DNA from: an uncultured Fusobacteriaceae bacterium
GTDB lineage: Bacteria; Fusobacteriota; Fusobacteriia; Fusobacteriales; Fusobacteriaceae
NCBI GenBank assembly: GCA_947038515.1
Contig: CAMQWJ010000001.1
Span: 269,580 to 332,750, forward strand
Direction: 5' to 3'
Length of the DNA stretch: 63,171 bases
This document shows, one piece after another, positions 7,143 through 14,814 of this stretch. Each line of letters opens with the position of its first letter. The first letter of the stretch is position 1. The position numbers and the translations under genes are program-made. The notes under the pieces were generated by a model. It was not told where the DNA came from, searched no databases, and saw nothing but the letters and a program-made list of their open reading frames with translations.

Positions 7143-8843
7143 CTAAATAAATTTAAAGTTTACACAATCAAACATACCATAATTAGTGATACGAACTTCT
7201 GGGATAACTGGTAATGCCATAAAACTTAAAGTAATAAGAGGATCAATATCAGTTCCAACACCATGACTACGAATTGTGGAAATTATTCCACTAATACTAT
7301 TATTAATTTCTATTTGTGTCATATTGCTCATAAGTCCTGCTATTGGCAGAGGGACCTCTCCCTCTATTTTACCATTATATGCATAAGCATATCCACCATT
7401 TAAATCAATAACTCGCTGAGCAGCTAAAAGCATATCATCACGAGAATTTCCAATAACCATTAAATTATGACTATCATGAGCAACTGTACTAGCAACAGCC
7501 CCCTCACGTAATCCATAACCACGGATTAGCCCTATACCAATAGTACCACTCTTTCCATAACGTTCAATTACTGCAATTTTGCATAGAGTACCTTCTCCAA
7601 TTTCTTTACACATATTATCATAGGAAATAAAATCTAATTTAGTCAATATCTCACCTGTTATTATATTAATAACAGGATATTTTTCTTTTTCTATTAAAGT
7701 GAAGCTATCTTTAGTTAATGTAGGAGTTTTTACACTGTGTGAAATTCGATTAATAACAGGTTCTCTTCTTGGAGTTTCGCCTATATACATACCATTTTCT
7801 ACAACGATTTCTCCACTTTTTATCACTTTATTTACTTTCATATCTTCTAAATTGTCCCATATAGCAATATCTGCTATATAACCAGGTGCAATAGCTCCTT
7901 GTTTTTTTAAACCATATATTCTAGCACCGTTAATAGTAGCCATTTGTATGGCTTTTATTGGAGAAAGTCCCATTTTGATAGAAAGACGAATACAATGGGC
8001 AATACTACCTTCTTTACGAATATGTTCTAGATGTTTATCATCAGTACAGAAAGCCATATTAGTAGTATCTAGATTTTCTTTAATAAAACCACTTAAAATA
8101 TTAACAAGATTTTTACAAGCACTTCCTTCTCTTACAAGAATAGATAATCCTTTGGATAGTTTTTCTATCGCTTCATCAAAATTAGTACTCTCATGGTCAG
8201 TTTGTATACCACCTAAAATATAAGCATTAAGAGAATTACCTGAAAGACCGGGAGAATGTCCATCAATAATAGTATCTTGATAGTCATTTAGTTTATCCCA
8301 TACCAGGCTATCTCCATTAATTACACCTGGAACATTCATCATTTCACCCAACCCTATTACCCAGGGATGCCCATGATATTGAAACAAATCATTATTGTCT
8401 AGGCTAGAGCCTGTCTCTTCAAATGGTGTTGCAGGAACACAAGAGGGAATTTGAACATAATAATTTAGAGGAAGTTTACCACAATAAGAGAGCATGTAAT
8501 CAATACCATCATTACCTGCCACATTTGCAATTTCATGTGGATCTGTTATTATAGTAGTCGTTCCCCATAAAAGTTCCTCAAGAGCATAGATATTAGGAGT
8601 AACCATTGAGCTTTCTACATGACAATGACAGTTTATTAATCCAGAGGTTATATATTTATTAGAGCAATCAATTTCTTTTATACCAGTATAAACTCCAATA
8701 CCTAGTATTTTATCCCCACTTATTGCAATATCATTTTTTATAATTCTACCAGTAAAAACATCTATAATATTTCCATTTTTAAGAACTAATGGAGCCTTTT
8801 TTTCTCCTTTTGCTATCTTTAATATTTTTATATCTAGACCCAT
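7143..8843 (-). CDS. ade: Adenine deaminase
   Basis: Hydrolyses adenine to hypoxanthine and ammonia for purine salvage; cytosolic, amidohydrolase fold with a binuclear metal site. The 566-aa length is standard. Visible motifs are GLINCHCHVESSM (metal ligands, near 70-82), TDPHEIANVAG near 100, ICHxH-type DDKHLEHI near 267, and the C-terminal domain STVAHDSHNLMVIGNSRDDM near 466. AGGAGG precedes the ATG at a good distance. The gene has a long upstream region with a T-tailed hairpin (8983-9020). Downstream are lysA/dapF relics and the DAACS symporter on the same strand. Confidence 0.97.
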   Translation of the reverse strand: MGLDIKILKIAKGEKKAPLVLKNGNIIDVFTGRIIKNDIAISGDKILGIGVYTGIKEIDCSNKYITSGLINCHCHVESSMVTPNIYALEELLWGTTTIITDPHEIANVAGNDGIDYMLSYCGKLPLNYYVQIPSCVPATPFEETGSSLDNNDLFQYHGHPWVIGLGEMMNVPGVINGDSLVWDKLNDYQDTIIDGHSPGLSGNSLNAYILGGIQTDHESTNFDEAIEKLSKGLSILVREGSACKNLVNILSGFIKENLDTTNMAFCTDDKHLEHIRKEGSIAHCIRLSIKMGLSPIKAIQMATINGARIYGLKKQGAIAPGYIADIAIWDNLEDMKVNKVIKSGEIVVENGMYIGETPRREPVINRISHSVKTPTLTKDSFTLIEKEKYPVINIITGEILTKLDFISYDNMCKEIGEGTLCKIAVIERYGKSGTIGIGLIRGYGLREGAVASTVAHDSHNLMVIGNSRDDMLLAAQRVIDLNGGYAYAYNGKIEGEVPLPIAGLMSNMTQIEINNSISGIISTIRSHGVGTDIDPLITLSFMALPVIPEVRITNYGMFDCVNFKFI

Positions 8844-8982
8844 ATAAAAACCTCCTACTTTAATTAATCATTTAACAAGTAAAGGAATATCATTTTATAT
8901 ATAATACCACTATTTATTTAACATTGTAAGTATTTCTATATAATAGAGTAATGTCAATAAATTATATTGAATTATTATAAAA

Positions 8983-9020
8983 ATAAAAAAACTCTAATAG
9001 TTGAGTTTCCATCAGAGTTT
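8983..9020 (-). terminator. T-tailed hairpin in the ade upstream region (attenuator or orphan terminator)
   Basis: On the minus strand AAACTCTGAT pairs with ATTAGAGTTT (10 bp with one G-U, 12-nt loop) and is followed by TTTTTT. No minus-strand gene lies upstream, so it either attenuates the ade leader or is a relic. I compared the flanking leader with known riboswitch consensus strands and saw no match. Confidence 0.6.
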
Positions 9021-9143
9021 GGATTTCCTTATTAAGATCATATGATAAAACATATAAACCGTTGGAATTATAAATCTAAAATTATATGAACATTTATTAC
9101 AGAACGATAGATATCACACAAATCAAACCCGTATGATACTCAT

Positions 9144-9159
9144 ATCAAAATAATTTGAT
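9144..9159. promoter_or_regulatory. ArsR operator 1
   Basis: Palindrome ATCAAAATAATTTGAT, upstream of the -35 box. ArsR/SmtB repressors bind AT-rich dyads of the form ATCAA..TTGAT. Confidence 0.7.
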
Positions 9160-9167
9160 TTAATATC

Positions 9168-9196
9168 TTGACATTTTTTTTTGTGTGGTATATAAT
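9168..9196 (+). promoter_or_regulatory. Promoter of the arsenic-type operon
   Basis: Consensus TTGACA at 9168-9173 and TATAAT at 9191-9196 with a 17-nt spacer, between two ArsR-like palindromes. Confidence 0.85.
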
Positions 9197-9203
9197 AACA
9201 CAT

Positions 9204-9219
9204 ATCAAAATAAATTGAT
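9204..9219. promoter_or_regulatory. ArsR operator 2
   Basis: Palindrome ATCAAAATAAATTGAT, downstream of the -10 box and before the ribosome site, exactly 60 bp from operator 1. Confidence 0.7.
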
Positions 9220-9233
9220 TTGAGGTGGTAATA

Positions 9234-9536
9234 GTGGAAGAACATACTAGAAATGCTAAGATATTCAAAGCTTTCTGTGATGAGAAAAGGCTTAAAATTT
9301 TAGAACTTTTGAGAAATGGAGAAAAATGTGTTTGTTTTCTCGCTGAGGAAATGAAGATTGGGCAGTCATCTCTATCCTATCACATGAAAATACTTTGTGA
9401 GTCAGGAGTAGTAGATAGTCGACAAGACGGTAAGTGGACGTATTATTATTTGAGTGAAAATGGATGTAAGTATACATCAAATTTATTAACTCAAATTACA
9501 ACACCAAATGTAGCAAAGAACACTAAAAATTGCTGA
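9234..9536 (+). CDS. arsR: ArsR/SmtB-family metalloregulator
   Basis: A dimeric winged-helix repressor released by As(III)/Sb(III) or a similar thiophilic ligand. The protein has the ArsR metal box CVCFLAEEM (near residues 35-43) in the DNA-recognition region, then QSSLSYHMKILCESGVV and the wing DGKWTYYYL; another Cys pair candidate is the C-terminal NC. I chose GTG at 9234 because GAGGTGG lies 6 nt upstream; the earlier GTG at 9225 would overlap that site. It is the first gene of the operon and has operators on both sides of its promoter, so autoregulation is expected. Confidence 0.9.
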   Translation: MEEHTRNAKIFKAFCDEKRLKILELLRNGEKCVCFLAEEMKIGQSSLSYHMKILCESGVVDSRQDGKWTYYYLSENGCKYTSNLLTQITTPNVAKNTKNC

Positions 9537-9631
9537 AAAGAAATTCGTCATCTATTGATGGCTTTATTTCCACAGTACATATCATTTTTTGGATATGAAA
9601 ACAACTTTATAGAGGAAGGGAGGTATTTATC

Positions 9632-10645
9632 ATGCATATATTACAAATAGGTTGGGTATTCTTTCAAGAACAAATACTTGGAATGAAATGGCTGAATACC
9701 TTGGCAGGTGATTTACTTACAATGGTTGGTATTGATATATCAGGCAAGGTGGGAGCAAGCATACAATTTTTTATTTATGACGTGGTTAAAATTACAATTT
9801 TACTATGTTCATTAGTCTTCATTATTTCATATATTCAAAGCTATTTCCCACCAGAGCGTAGTAAAAAGATTTTAGGTAAATTCAAGGGGATTTGGGCAAA
9901 TGTTATGGGGGCTTTACTTGGAACAGTTACACCATTTTGCTCGTGTTCCTCGATACCACTGTTTATTGGATTCACAGGAGCAGGGCTTCCAGTTGGAGTA
10001 ACTTTTTCTTTTCTAATTTCATCACCTATGGTGGATTTAGGAAGTCTAGTTCTACTTATGAGTATCTTTGGTACAAAAGTGGCTCTTATTTATGTAATTG
10101 CAGGATTGATTATAGCAATTATAGGTGGAACAATTATAGAAAAAATGGGTATGCAATCTCAAATACAAGATTATGTTTTGTCAGCGGGGAATATAGGTGT
10201 CGACTCCCCAACACTGACAAAACAAGAGCGTGTTATTTTTTCTAAAGAACAAGTCTTAAATACATTTAAAAAAGTTTTTCCATATATTCTTGTAGGAGTA
10301 GGAATTGGTGCTGCCATCCACAATTGGATTCCACAGGAACTTGTTGAAAAAGTATTAGGTCATAAGAACCCATTCGGAGTTATTTTAGCAACACTTGTTG
10401 GTATTCCCATGTATGCTGATACCTTTGGGGTAATTCCAATAGCAGAATCGCTTTTGGCAAAAGGTGCACAGCTAGGTACGGTATTATCCTTTATGATGTC
10501 TGTAACGGCTCTTAGCCTACCCTCAATTATTATGCTTAGAAAAGTAGTCAAACCAAAACTATTGTCATTATTTGTTGCTATCTGTGCAATTGGAATTATT
10601 ATAGTTGGATATTTATTTAATGTCTTGCAACCGTTCATCTTATAG
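9632..10645 (+). CDS. arsP: ArsP-like permease (PF03773 family), probable organoarsenical efflux
   Basis: An inner-membrane permease of 337 aa with about 8-10 helices. The family hallmark TPFCSCSSIPLFIGF (near 105-119) is present, followed by GLPVGVTFSFLISSPMV. The second half repeats the fold, with GIPMYADTFGVIPIAESL near 260. In Campylobacter jejuni the family member ArsP exports trivalent organoarsenicals such as methylarsenite. Location after an ArsR and before a Cys-rich thioredoxin fits that role. Other PF03773 proteins are only called permeases, so the substrate is an inference. The ribosome site is GGGAGG. Confidence 0.8.
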   Translation: MHILQIGWVFFQEQILGMKWLNTLAGDLLTMVGIDISGKVGASIQFFIYDVVKITILLCSLVFIISYIQSYFPPERSKKILGKFKGIWANVMGALLGTVTPFCSCSSIPLFIGFTGAGLPVGVTFSFLISSPMVDLGSLVLLMSIFGTKVALIYVIAGLIIAIIGGTIIEKMGMQSQIQDYVLSAGNIGVDSPTLTKQERVIFSKEQVLNTFKKVFPYILVGVGIGAAIHNWIPQELVEKVLGHKNPFGVILATLVGIPMYADTFGVIPIAESLLAKGAQLGTVLSFMMSVTALSLPSIIMLRKVVKPKLLSLFVAICAIGIIIVGYLFNVLQPFIL

Positions 10646-10672
10646 ATGAGTTCATCATAGAGGGAGAATTAA

Positions 10673-10863
10673 ATGAAGAGAAGCAGTCAAAGTTCAAAAT
10701 TATAGTGGTTTTGTTAATCGTTGTTGGGCTAGCCACTATTTGGCTTTACATTACTGCTACTATATGCAACAAGACATCGAATTTTGGTTGTTTTATTTAT
10801 AGATTTTTATATGTTCTATTGGGATTTAAATACAAATCAAAGATATGTGAAATAGCTAATTAA
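10673..10863 (+). pseudogene. Small single-TM protein, probably frameshifted
   Basis: GGGAGAA is followed by ATG at 10673, but that frame stops after 10 codons. A second frame, open through 10863, encodes KFKIIVVLLIVVGLATIWLY and then a loop with TICNKTSNFGCFIYRFLY, about 52 aa if begun at the GTG at 10705. The ATG frame and the membrane frame would join with a single frameshift around 10690-10705. It could be a real short protein started at GTG (without a good ribosome site), a programmed shift, or a decayed gene. I do not recognise the family. Confidence 0.4.
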
Positions 10864-10932
10864 GCCTATATTTATCTCAGTTAAGGTGTAAATATAGGTG
10901 GCTAATTAATATAAAATAAGGAGGAAATTATT

Positions 10933-11304
10933 ATGGGTTTATTTAATTTCGGAAAAAAGAAAGAAGAGCAAGGTGCTAATGACAGTGGTAAAAAAATTGA
11001 AACAGGTTGTGCTTGTGGCAATAAATGTGGTATTAGTGATGTAAAAACCGTAAAATTTATTGTTCTAGGGGCTTGTTGTAAAAAAAGCAGTGATACTTTT
11101 ATAAATGTAAAAAATGCAGTAGCAGAGCTAGGTTTTGAAGATGAAGTTATCAATATTGGTGATTTCATTGAAATTGCAAAATATGGTGTTATGCAAACGC
11201 CAGCCTTTGTTATTAATGGCAAAGTAGTATCTTATGGAAAATTGATTACAACAGAAGAAGCTAAAGAATTCATAGAGAAATTCGAGCTAACAAAGGGTGA
11301 ATAA
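10933..11304 (+). CDS. Thioredoxin-fold redox protein with CC active site
   Basis: A 123-aa cytosolic protein. Residues about 38-118 have the small thioredoxin fold of the MTH895/redox-active disulfide protein type: FIVLGACCKKSSDTF (active site), then YGVMQTPAFVINGKVVSYGKL with the cis-Pro motif. The usual CxxC is replaced by an adjacent CC. The N-terminal tail (residues 1-35) is charged and has a second Cys cluster TGCACGNKCG. It sits in the arsR-arsP operon with AGGAGG upstream and overlaps the next gene by one base. A role in handling thiol-bound arsenic or reducing the permease partner is inference. Confidence 0.8.
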   Translation: MGLFNFGKKKEEQGANDSGKKIETGCACGNKCGISDVKTVKFIVLGACCKKSSDTFINVKNAVAELGFEDEVINIGDFIEIAKYGVMQTPAFVINGKVVSYGKLITTEEAKEFIEKFELTKGE

Positions 11305-11489
11305 TGGCTTGTATTAATGTAAAAGATTGCTCATGTCCTAAAGTGAGTTGTCCTAATCATGGAAAATGCTGTGACTGTGTAGTTAAACATAAAAAAACTG
11401 ATAGTTTACCATTCTGCCTTTTCCCCAATAATGATGGAGATAAAAGTGTCAAAAATTATTACATAAATTTAAAAAAGAGGTTTGAATAG
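11304..11489 (+). CDS. Small cysteine-rich protein (DUF6485-like)
   Basis: A 61-aa protein with eight cysteines in its first 38 residues, arranged CSCPKVSCPNHGKCCDCV..H and FCLF. This resembles the DUF6485 family, whose members carry the same CCxCVxxH core and are probably metal- or zinc-binding. It overlaps the thioredoxin stop codon by one base (TAATG), indicating translational coupling, and is the last gene of the arsenic-type operon. The C-terminal 20 residues are basic and unlike the core. Function unknown; thiol-metal binding is inferred. Confidence 0.7.
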   Translation: MACINVKDCSCPKVSCPNHGKCCDCVVKHKKTDSLPFCLFPNNDGDKSVKNYYINLKKRFE

Positions 11490-11490
11490 C

Positions 11491-11544
11491 ATAAAATCAG
11501 AATTTAAAGAAAATAAAGAAAAAAGTGCTAAGCTTTAATAAAAA
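11491..11544 (+). repeat. Right copy of the 54-bp direct repeat (M20 gene 3' end)
   Basis: Begins two bases after the Cys-rich gene's stop codon. It copies 5071-5124 with two substitutions and encodes the last residues of the M20 enzyme with its stop, but no M20 gene precedes it here. Confidence 0.9.
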
Positions 11545-11581
11545 AAATTTGTATAAATAATAATAAAATACTTTAAAATAA

Positions 11582-11626
11582 TTATTACTGGAACTTATTT
11601 AATAATTAAATAAGTTCCAGTAATAA
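11582..11626. terminator. Perfect 20-bp-arm hairpin between the ars cluster and sfsA
   Basis: Arms 11582-11601 and 11607-11626 are perfectly complementary (core ACTGGAACTTATTTA) around the loop ATAAT. It separates converging genes and most likely terminates both. The U-tracts on either side are only moderate. Confidence 0.65.
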
Positions 11627-11638
11627 CTTTAAAGTTTT

Positions 11639-12403
11639 TTAACTTTTTCTAATTTTTTTAACTTTTACTTTCTCTATATTCAAATTTTTATTTCCACATA
11701 TATTTATTATTTTTTTTATCCAGTATATATTACCATTTTCCAATTTAAATTGTATTGGATATACTTCCACTCCTAATTCCATAGCTTTATAAAAAGTCTC
11801 ACTAAAAATTGGATCAGTTTCCCATTTAGGTTCAAAAGTTTCAGAATCCCGTAAAACAATAAGAACTACAGCTGCTCTATTTCCTTGTTTTTTTAATTCT
11901 ATAAGTTCATTTAAATGTCTTGTTGCTCTTATACTTGGTGCATCTGGAAATGTTGCTACTTTATTTATAGAAAGAGACACCCCTTTAGTTTCTACCCATA
12001 TTTTTTCATTATTTTTTTCTATTAAATAATCTAGTCTACTTTCTCCATATTTTACCTCTGCCTTTATTTTATCTATTTTTCCAAACGGAGATATTTCACA
12101 ATCATTAAATAATATATCTGTTATATATCTATGAAAAGATGAATTAATAAGTATCTCTTCATTATCATCAGAAAGTGCTGCTATCATATCCCATTCTGTT
12201 TTTCTTTTCGTTAAATCTTTCGCTTTTCTCAAAAATACTTTGTTATTTTCAAATAAGAGTTCTTTTAATCGCCCTGAATCATGAACATGTGATATTACCT
12301 CTTCTCCAGTATCTAATTTTACTTTAGCTATAAATCTATTGGGTCTTTCCAAAAAAAATCCTTCCTCATCTATATCTATTTTATAAATTAATTTTTTATT
12401 CAA
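11639..12403 (-). CDS. sfsA: SfsA-family DNA/RNA nuclease
   Basis: The SfsA family has an OB-like N-terminal domain and a PD-(D/E)XK nuclease domain. Present are FLERPNRFIAKV with HVHDSGRLKELL (near 15-50) and the nuclease core SRLDYLIE..KIWVETKGVSL (near 117-140), then FPDAPSIRATRHLNEL. An ATG at 12457 is in frame but lacks a ribosome site. AAGGAG lies 6 nt before a TTG at 12401-12403, which gives 254 aa, close to the roughly 235-aa family length. I therefore chose TTG. An internal segment (11784-11809) resembles DNA after the M20 gene. Confidence 0.9.
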   Translation of the reverse strand: MNKKLIYKIDIDEEGFFLERPNRFIAKVKLDTGEEVISHVHDSGRLKELLFENNKVFLRKAKDLTKRKTEWDMIAALSDDNEEILINSSFHRYITDILFNDCEISPFGKIDKIKAEVKYGESRLDYLIEKNNEKIWVETKGVSLSINKVATFPDAPSIRATRHLNELIELKKQGNRAAVVLIVLRDSETFEPKWETDPIFSETFYKAMELGVEVYPIQFKLENGNIYWIKKIINICGNKNLNIEKVKVKKIRKS

Positions 12404-12492
12404 TTTTTTCTCCTTTTTAACTTTTCTAAATTTTAACCTATTTTCAGTAATTTTCATAGTCTATTATTATATTTTAAAAAAACTTCTCTCTA

Positions 12493-12545
12493 TTTTTAGA
12501 AATAAATTTTCATTTTTTATAAAAATAAAAATTTATTTCTAAAAA
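12493..12545. promoter_or_regulatory. Large palindrome upstream of the second DAACS gene
   Basis: Perfect 18-bp arms (core AGAAATAAATTTT and its complement) at 12493-12510 and 12528-12545, ending 3 bp before the -35 box. The GAAA..TTTC symmetry and the RpiR gene in the operon make it a candidate operator. Confidence 0.5.
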
Positions 12546-12548
12546 AGC

Positions 12549-12577
12549 TTGTTTTTTTTATTTTTTTTTTGTATAAT
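12549..12577 (+). promoter_or_regulatory. Promoter of the DAACS-RpiR operon
   Basis: TTGTTT at 12549-12554, 17-nt T-rich spacer, TATAAT at 12572-12577; the start codon follows 30 bp later. Confidence 0.65.
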
Positions 12578-12607
12578 TAAAACAGAATAAAACTTACGGG
12601 GGGAAAA

Positions 12608-13864
12608 ATGAAAAAATTAAATTTAACAAACAGAATTTTTATCGGACTTATCAGTGGAATTATACTAGGTATAATTATGCATAACTTTACAGAAATACCT
12701 TTTATAAAAACTTATGTAATCGATTTTACATTTCATTTCATGGGCAATATTTTTATACGAAGTATTCGAATGTTGGTTATTCCTCTTGTGATTTTTTCTT
12801 TAATTTTAGGTGCATCAGGTATAGAAGATGTTTCTAAATTGGGTCGAATAGGAATTAAAACTCTTATTTTTTATTTAGGTACTACTGCTGTCGCTATATT
12901 AATTTCATTATTTGTAGGTAATTTGATCAATCCTGGTTTAGGAGTAGAACTTTCATCTATTGAGAATACCAAAATAACTATCAGCCAGTCCAAATCTTTT
13001 GTACAGATTCTTCTTGGAATGATACCAGTAAACCCAATTGAATCCATGGCAAAAGGTGAAATGTTATCAATAATTACATTTTCTATAATAATAGGGGTTG
13101 CAATATCTCTATTAAATGATAAAATACCTGTAGTAAAAAAAATAGTTTCTGAAATCAATATAATTAATCTGAAACTAGTAGAAATGGTTATGCTCCTTGC
13201 TCCATTTGGTGTATTTGGTCTTATAGCTCAAACTTTTGCTACTTTAGGATATGCAGCTATTATTCCAATTTTCAAATACCTTTTAGCTGTTGTTATTGCT
13301 CTTTTATTACATGCACTTATCACTTATCAAGGACTCTTGGTTTTTGTTGCCAAATACAATCCTTTAACATTCTTAAAAAAGTTTTCACCAGTTATGATTT
13401 TAGGATTTTCAACATCTTCTAGTGCTGCCTGTCTACCTTCATCTTTAAAAACTATGGAAGAAGATTTTGGAGTATCTACCACTGTTGCAGCTTTTACTCT
13501 TCCTTTAGGAAATACTATTAACATGGATGGAACTGCTATTATGCAAGGTGTTGCTACAATCTTTATTGCACAAGTATATGGAATAGACTTAACTATGGGG
13601 AACTATGTAACTATTATCTTAACTGCTACTTTGGCTTCTATTGGTACTGCTGGTGTTCCTGGCGTTGGTGTTATTATGCTAGGTATGGTCTTAACAGAAA
13701 TCGGTCTTCCATTAGAAGGAATAGGTCTAGTTATGGGAATTGATAGAGTAGTTGATATGTTTAGAACAGCTATCAACGTAACTGGAGATGCAATTTGTAC
13801 ATTAGTTATTGCTAAAACGGAAAACAATATTATTGAACCTTTAGAAAATATTACTTCCAAATAA
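12608..13864 (+). CDS. Dicarboxylate/amino acid:cation symporter (DAACS family), second copy
   Basis: A 418-aa secondary uptake carrier for acidic amino acids or dicarboxylates. HP1 is FSTSSSAACLPSSL (near 268-281), TM7 has LGNTINMDGTAIMQG (near 298-312), and HP2 is TAGVPGVGVIM near 345-356, followed by GIDRVVDMFRTAINVTGD, the TM8 substrate-binding motif. The TM8 Arg is retained, as in acidic-amino-acid transporters. GGGGGG precedes the ATG. An RpiR regulator follows after 26 bp, so uptake is probably controlled by a sugar- or amino-sugar-type signal or by the transported compound's metabolism. Confidence 0.92.
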   Translation: MKKLNLTNRIFIGLISGIILGIIMHNFTEIPFIKTYVIDFTFHFMGNIFIRSIRMLVIPLVIFSLILGASGIEDVSKLGRIGIKTLIFYLGTTAVAILISLFVGNLINPGLGVELSSIENTKITISQSKSFVQILLGMIPVNPIESMAKGEMLSIITFSIIIGVAISLLNDKIPVVKKIVSEINIINLKLVEMVMLLAPFGVFGLIAQTFATLGYAAIIPIFKYLLAVVIALLLHALITYQGLLVFVAKYNPLTFLKKFSPVMILGFSTSSSAACLPSSLKTMEEDFGVSTTVAAFTLPLGNTINMDGTAIMQGVATIFIAQVYGIDLTMGNYVTIILTATLASIGTAGVPGVGVIMLGMVLTEIGLPLEGIGLVMGIDRVVDMFRTAINVTGDAICTLVIAKTENNIIEPLENITSK

Positions 13865-13890
13865 TAACTTACTTTATTGAGGAGAAAATA

Positions 13891-14739
13891 ATGAAAAAAG
13901 ATTTTTTAAACTACATTGAAACAAATTATAGTAAATTTAGTGCTGGTCATAAGAAAATTGTTGATTTTATCAAATTTAATCAAAATAAATTAGCTTTTAT
14001 CAATATAAAAGCTTTAGCAGTAGATACAAATACCAGTCCTGCAACTATTACTCGATTTGTTCAAGAAGCTGGTTTTAAAGGATATGCTGATTTTCAGCAA
14101 CTATTTCAAATAGATGTTGTAAATAAAACAGCACCTATGAAAGATCTAAAGACTAGTATTATGGAATCTGATAATGAACATAGTCTGATTAATGTTATCA
14201 ATATGAATATTGAACTATTAAAAGAAATGGACATTGATGAGCTAGAAAAAAAATTAGATGAAGCTTTATATTTATTCAAGCATAGTCGAAAAGTTTATAT
14301 TTTAGGAGCTCGAGGTTCTTATTCTTTAGCTCACTATCTTTATTTTATGTTAAAAGAATTTAGAGATGGAATAGAGTTAATGATTTCAGGCGGGTCTGAT
14401 TTTACAGATAAACTTCTTTATTCACATAAAGATGACCTTCTTGTTACTATATCTTTTCATCCATACACTAATTTCACTTGCCAAGTAACTGAATTTTTCA
14501 AAGATAATGGAAATAATATCATCACTATTACAGATAAATCTGATTCTCTTCTAGCTAACCTTTCAACTTTAGTTATTCCAACTAATAATGGAGGTAAAGC
14601 ACATACTCTGATTCCTGCTATTGCCATTTTAAATGCCTTGTTTCTTAAACTTGGCTCTGCAAATAAAGGGGAAACTTTAGATAAATTAGATAAATTAGAA
14701 AGTATTACAAAAAAATTTAATATCTATAGTAAAAACTGA
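13891..14739 (+). CDS. MurR/RpiR-family transcriptional regulator, second copy
   Basis: A 282-aa regulator with an N-terminal helix-turn-helix (AVDTNTSPATITRFVQEAGFKGYADF, written here in parts: TSPATITRFVQEAGF near 50-64) and a C-terminal SIS domain (VYILGARGSYSLAHYLYFML near 132-151, ITDKSDSLLANLS near 212). It is in the same operon as the DAACS symporter, with GAGGAG before the ATG. The protein is only moderately similar to the RpiR at 1504-2343. Autoregulation through the palindrome at 12493-12545 is a reasonable guess. Confidence 0.9.
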   Translation: MKKDFLNYIETNYSKFSAGHKKIVDFIKFNQNKLAFINIKALAVDTNTSPATITRFVQEAGFKGYADFQQLFQIDVVNKTAPMKDLKTSIMESDNEHSLINVINMNIELLKEMDIDELEKKLDEALYLFKHSRKVYILGARGSYSLAHYLYFMLKEFRDGIELMISGGSDFTDKLLYSHKDDLLVTISFHPYTNFTCQVTEFFKDNGNNIITITDKSDSLLANLSTLVIPTNNGGKAHTLIPAIAILNALFLKLGSANKGETLDKLDKLESITKKFNIYSKN

Positions 14740-14765
14740 TAAAAAGTAAAAAAAATTTTCATCAT

Positions 14766-14809
14766 AAAAAACCTCCAAATTAGGAAATGAACTAATTTGG
14801 AGGTTTTTC
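14766..14809. terminator. Bidirectional terminator
   Basis: AACCTCCAAATTAG pairs with CTAATTTGGAGGTT, flanked by A-run and T-run, between converging RpiR and PD-(D/E)XK genes. Confidence 0.9.
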
Positions 14810-14814
14810 TTTAC

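Noticed and set aside
8844-9140. Known riboswitch before ade
   Set aside because: I compared it with purine, preQ1, THF, TPP, lysine, fluoride and guanidine consensus strands and found no match; only the hairpin is reported.
10933-11222. Antisense open frames within the ars genes, hsdR, the autotransporter and other genes
   Set aside because: They lack ribosome sites and families and follow the codon pattern of the genes on the other strand.
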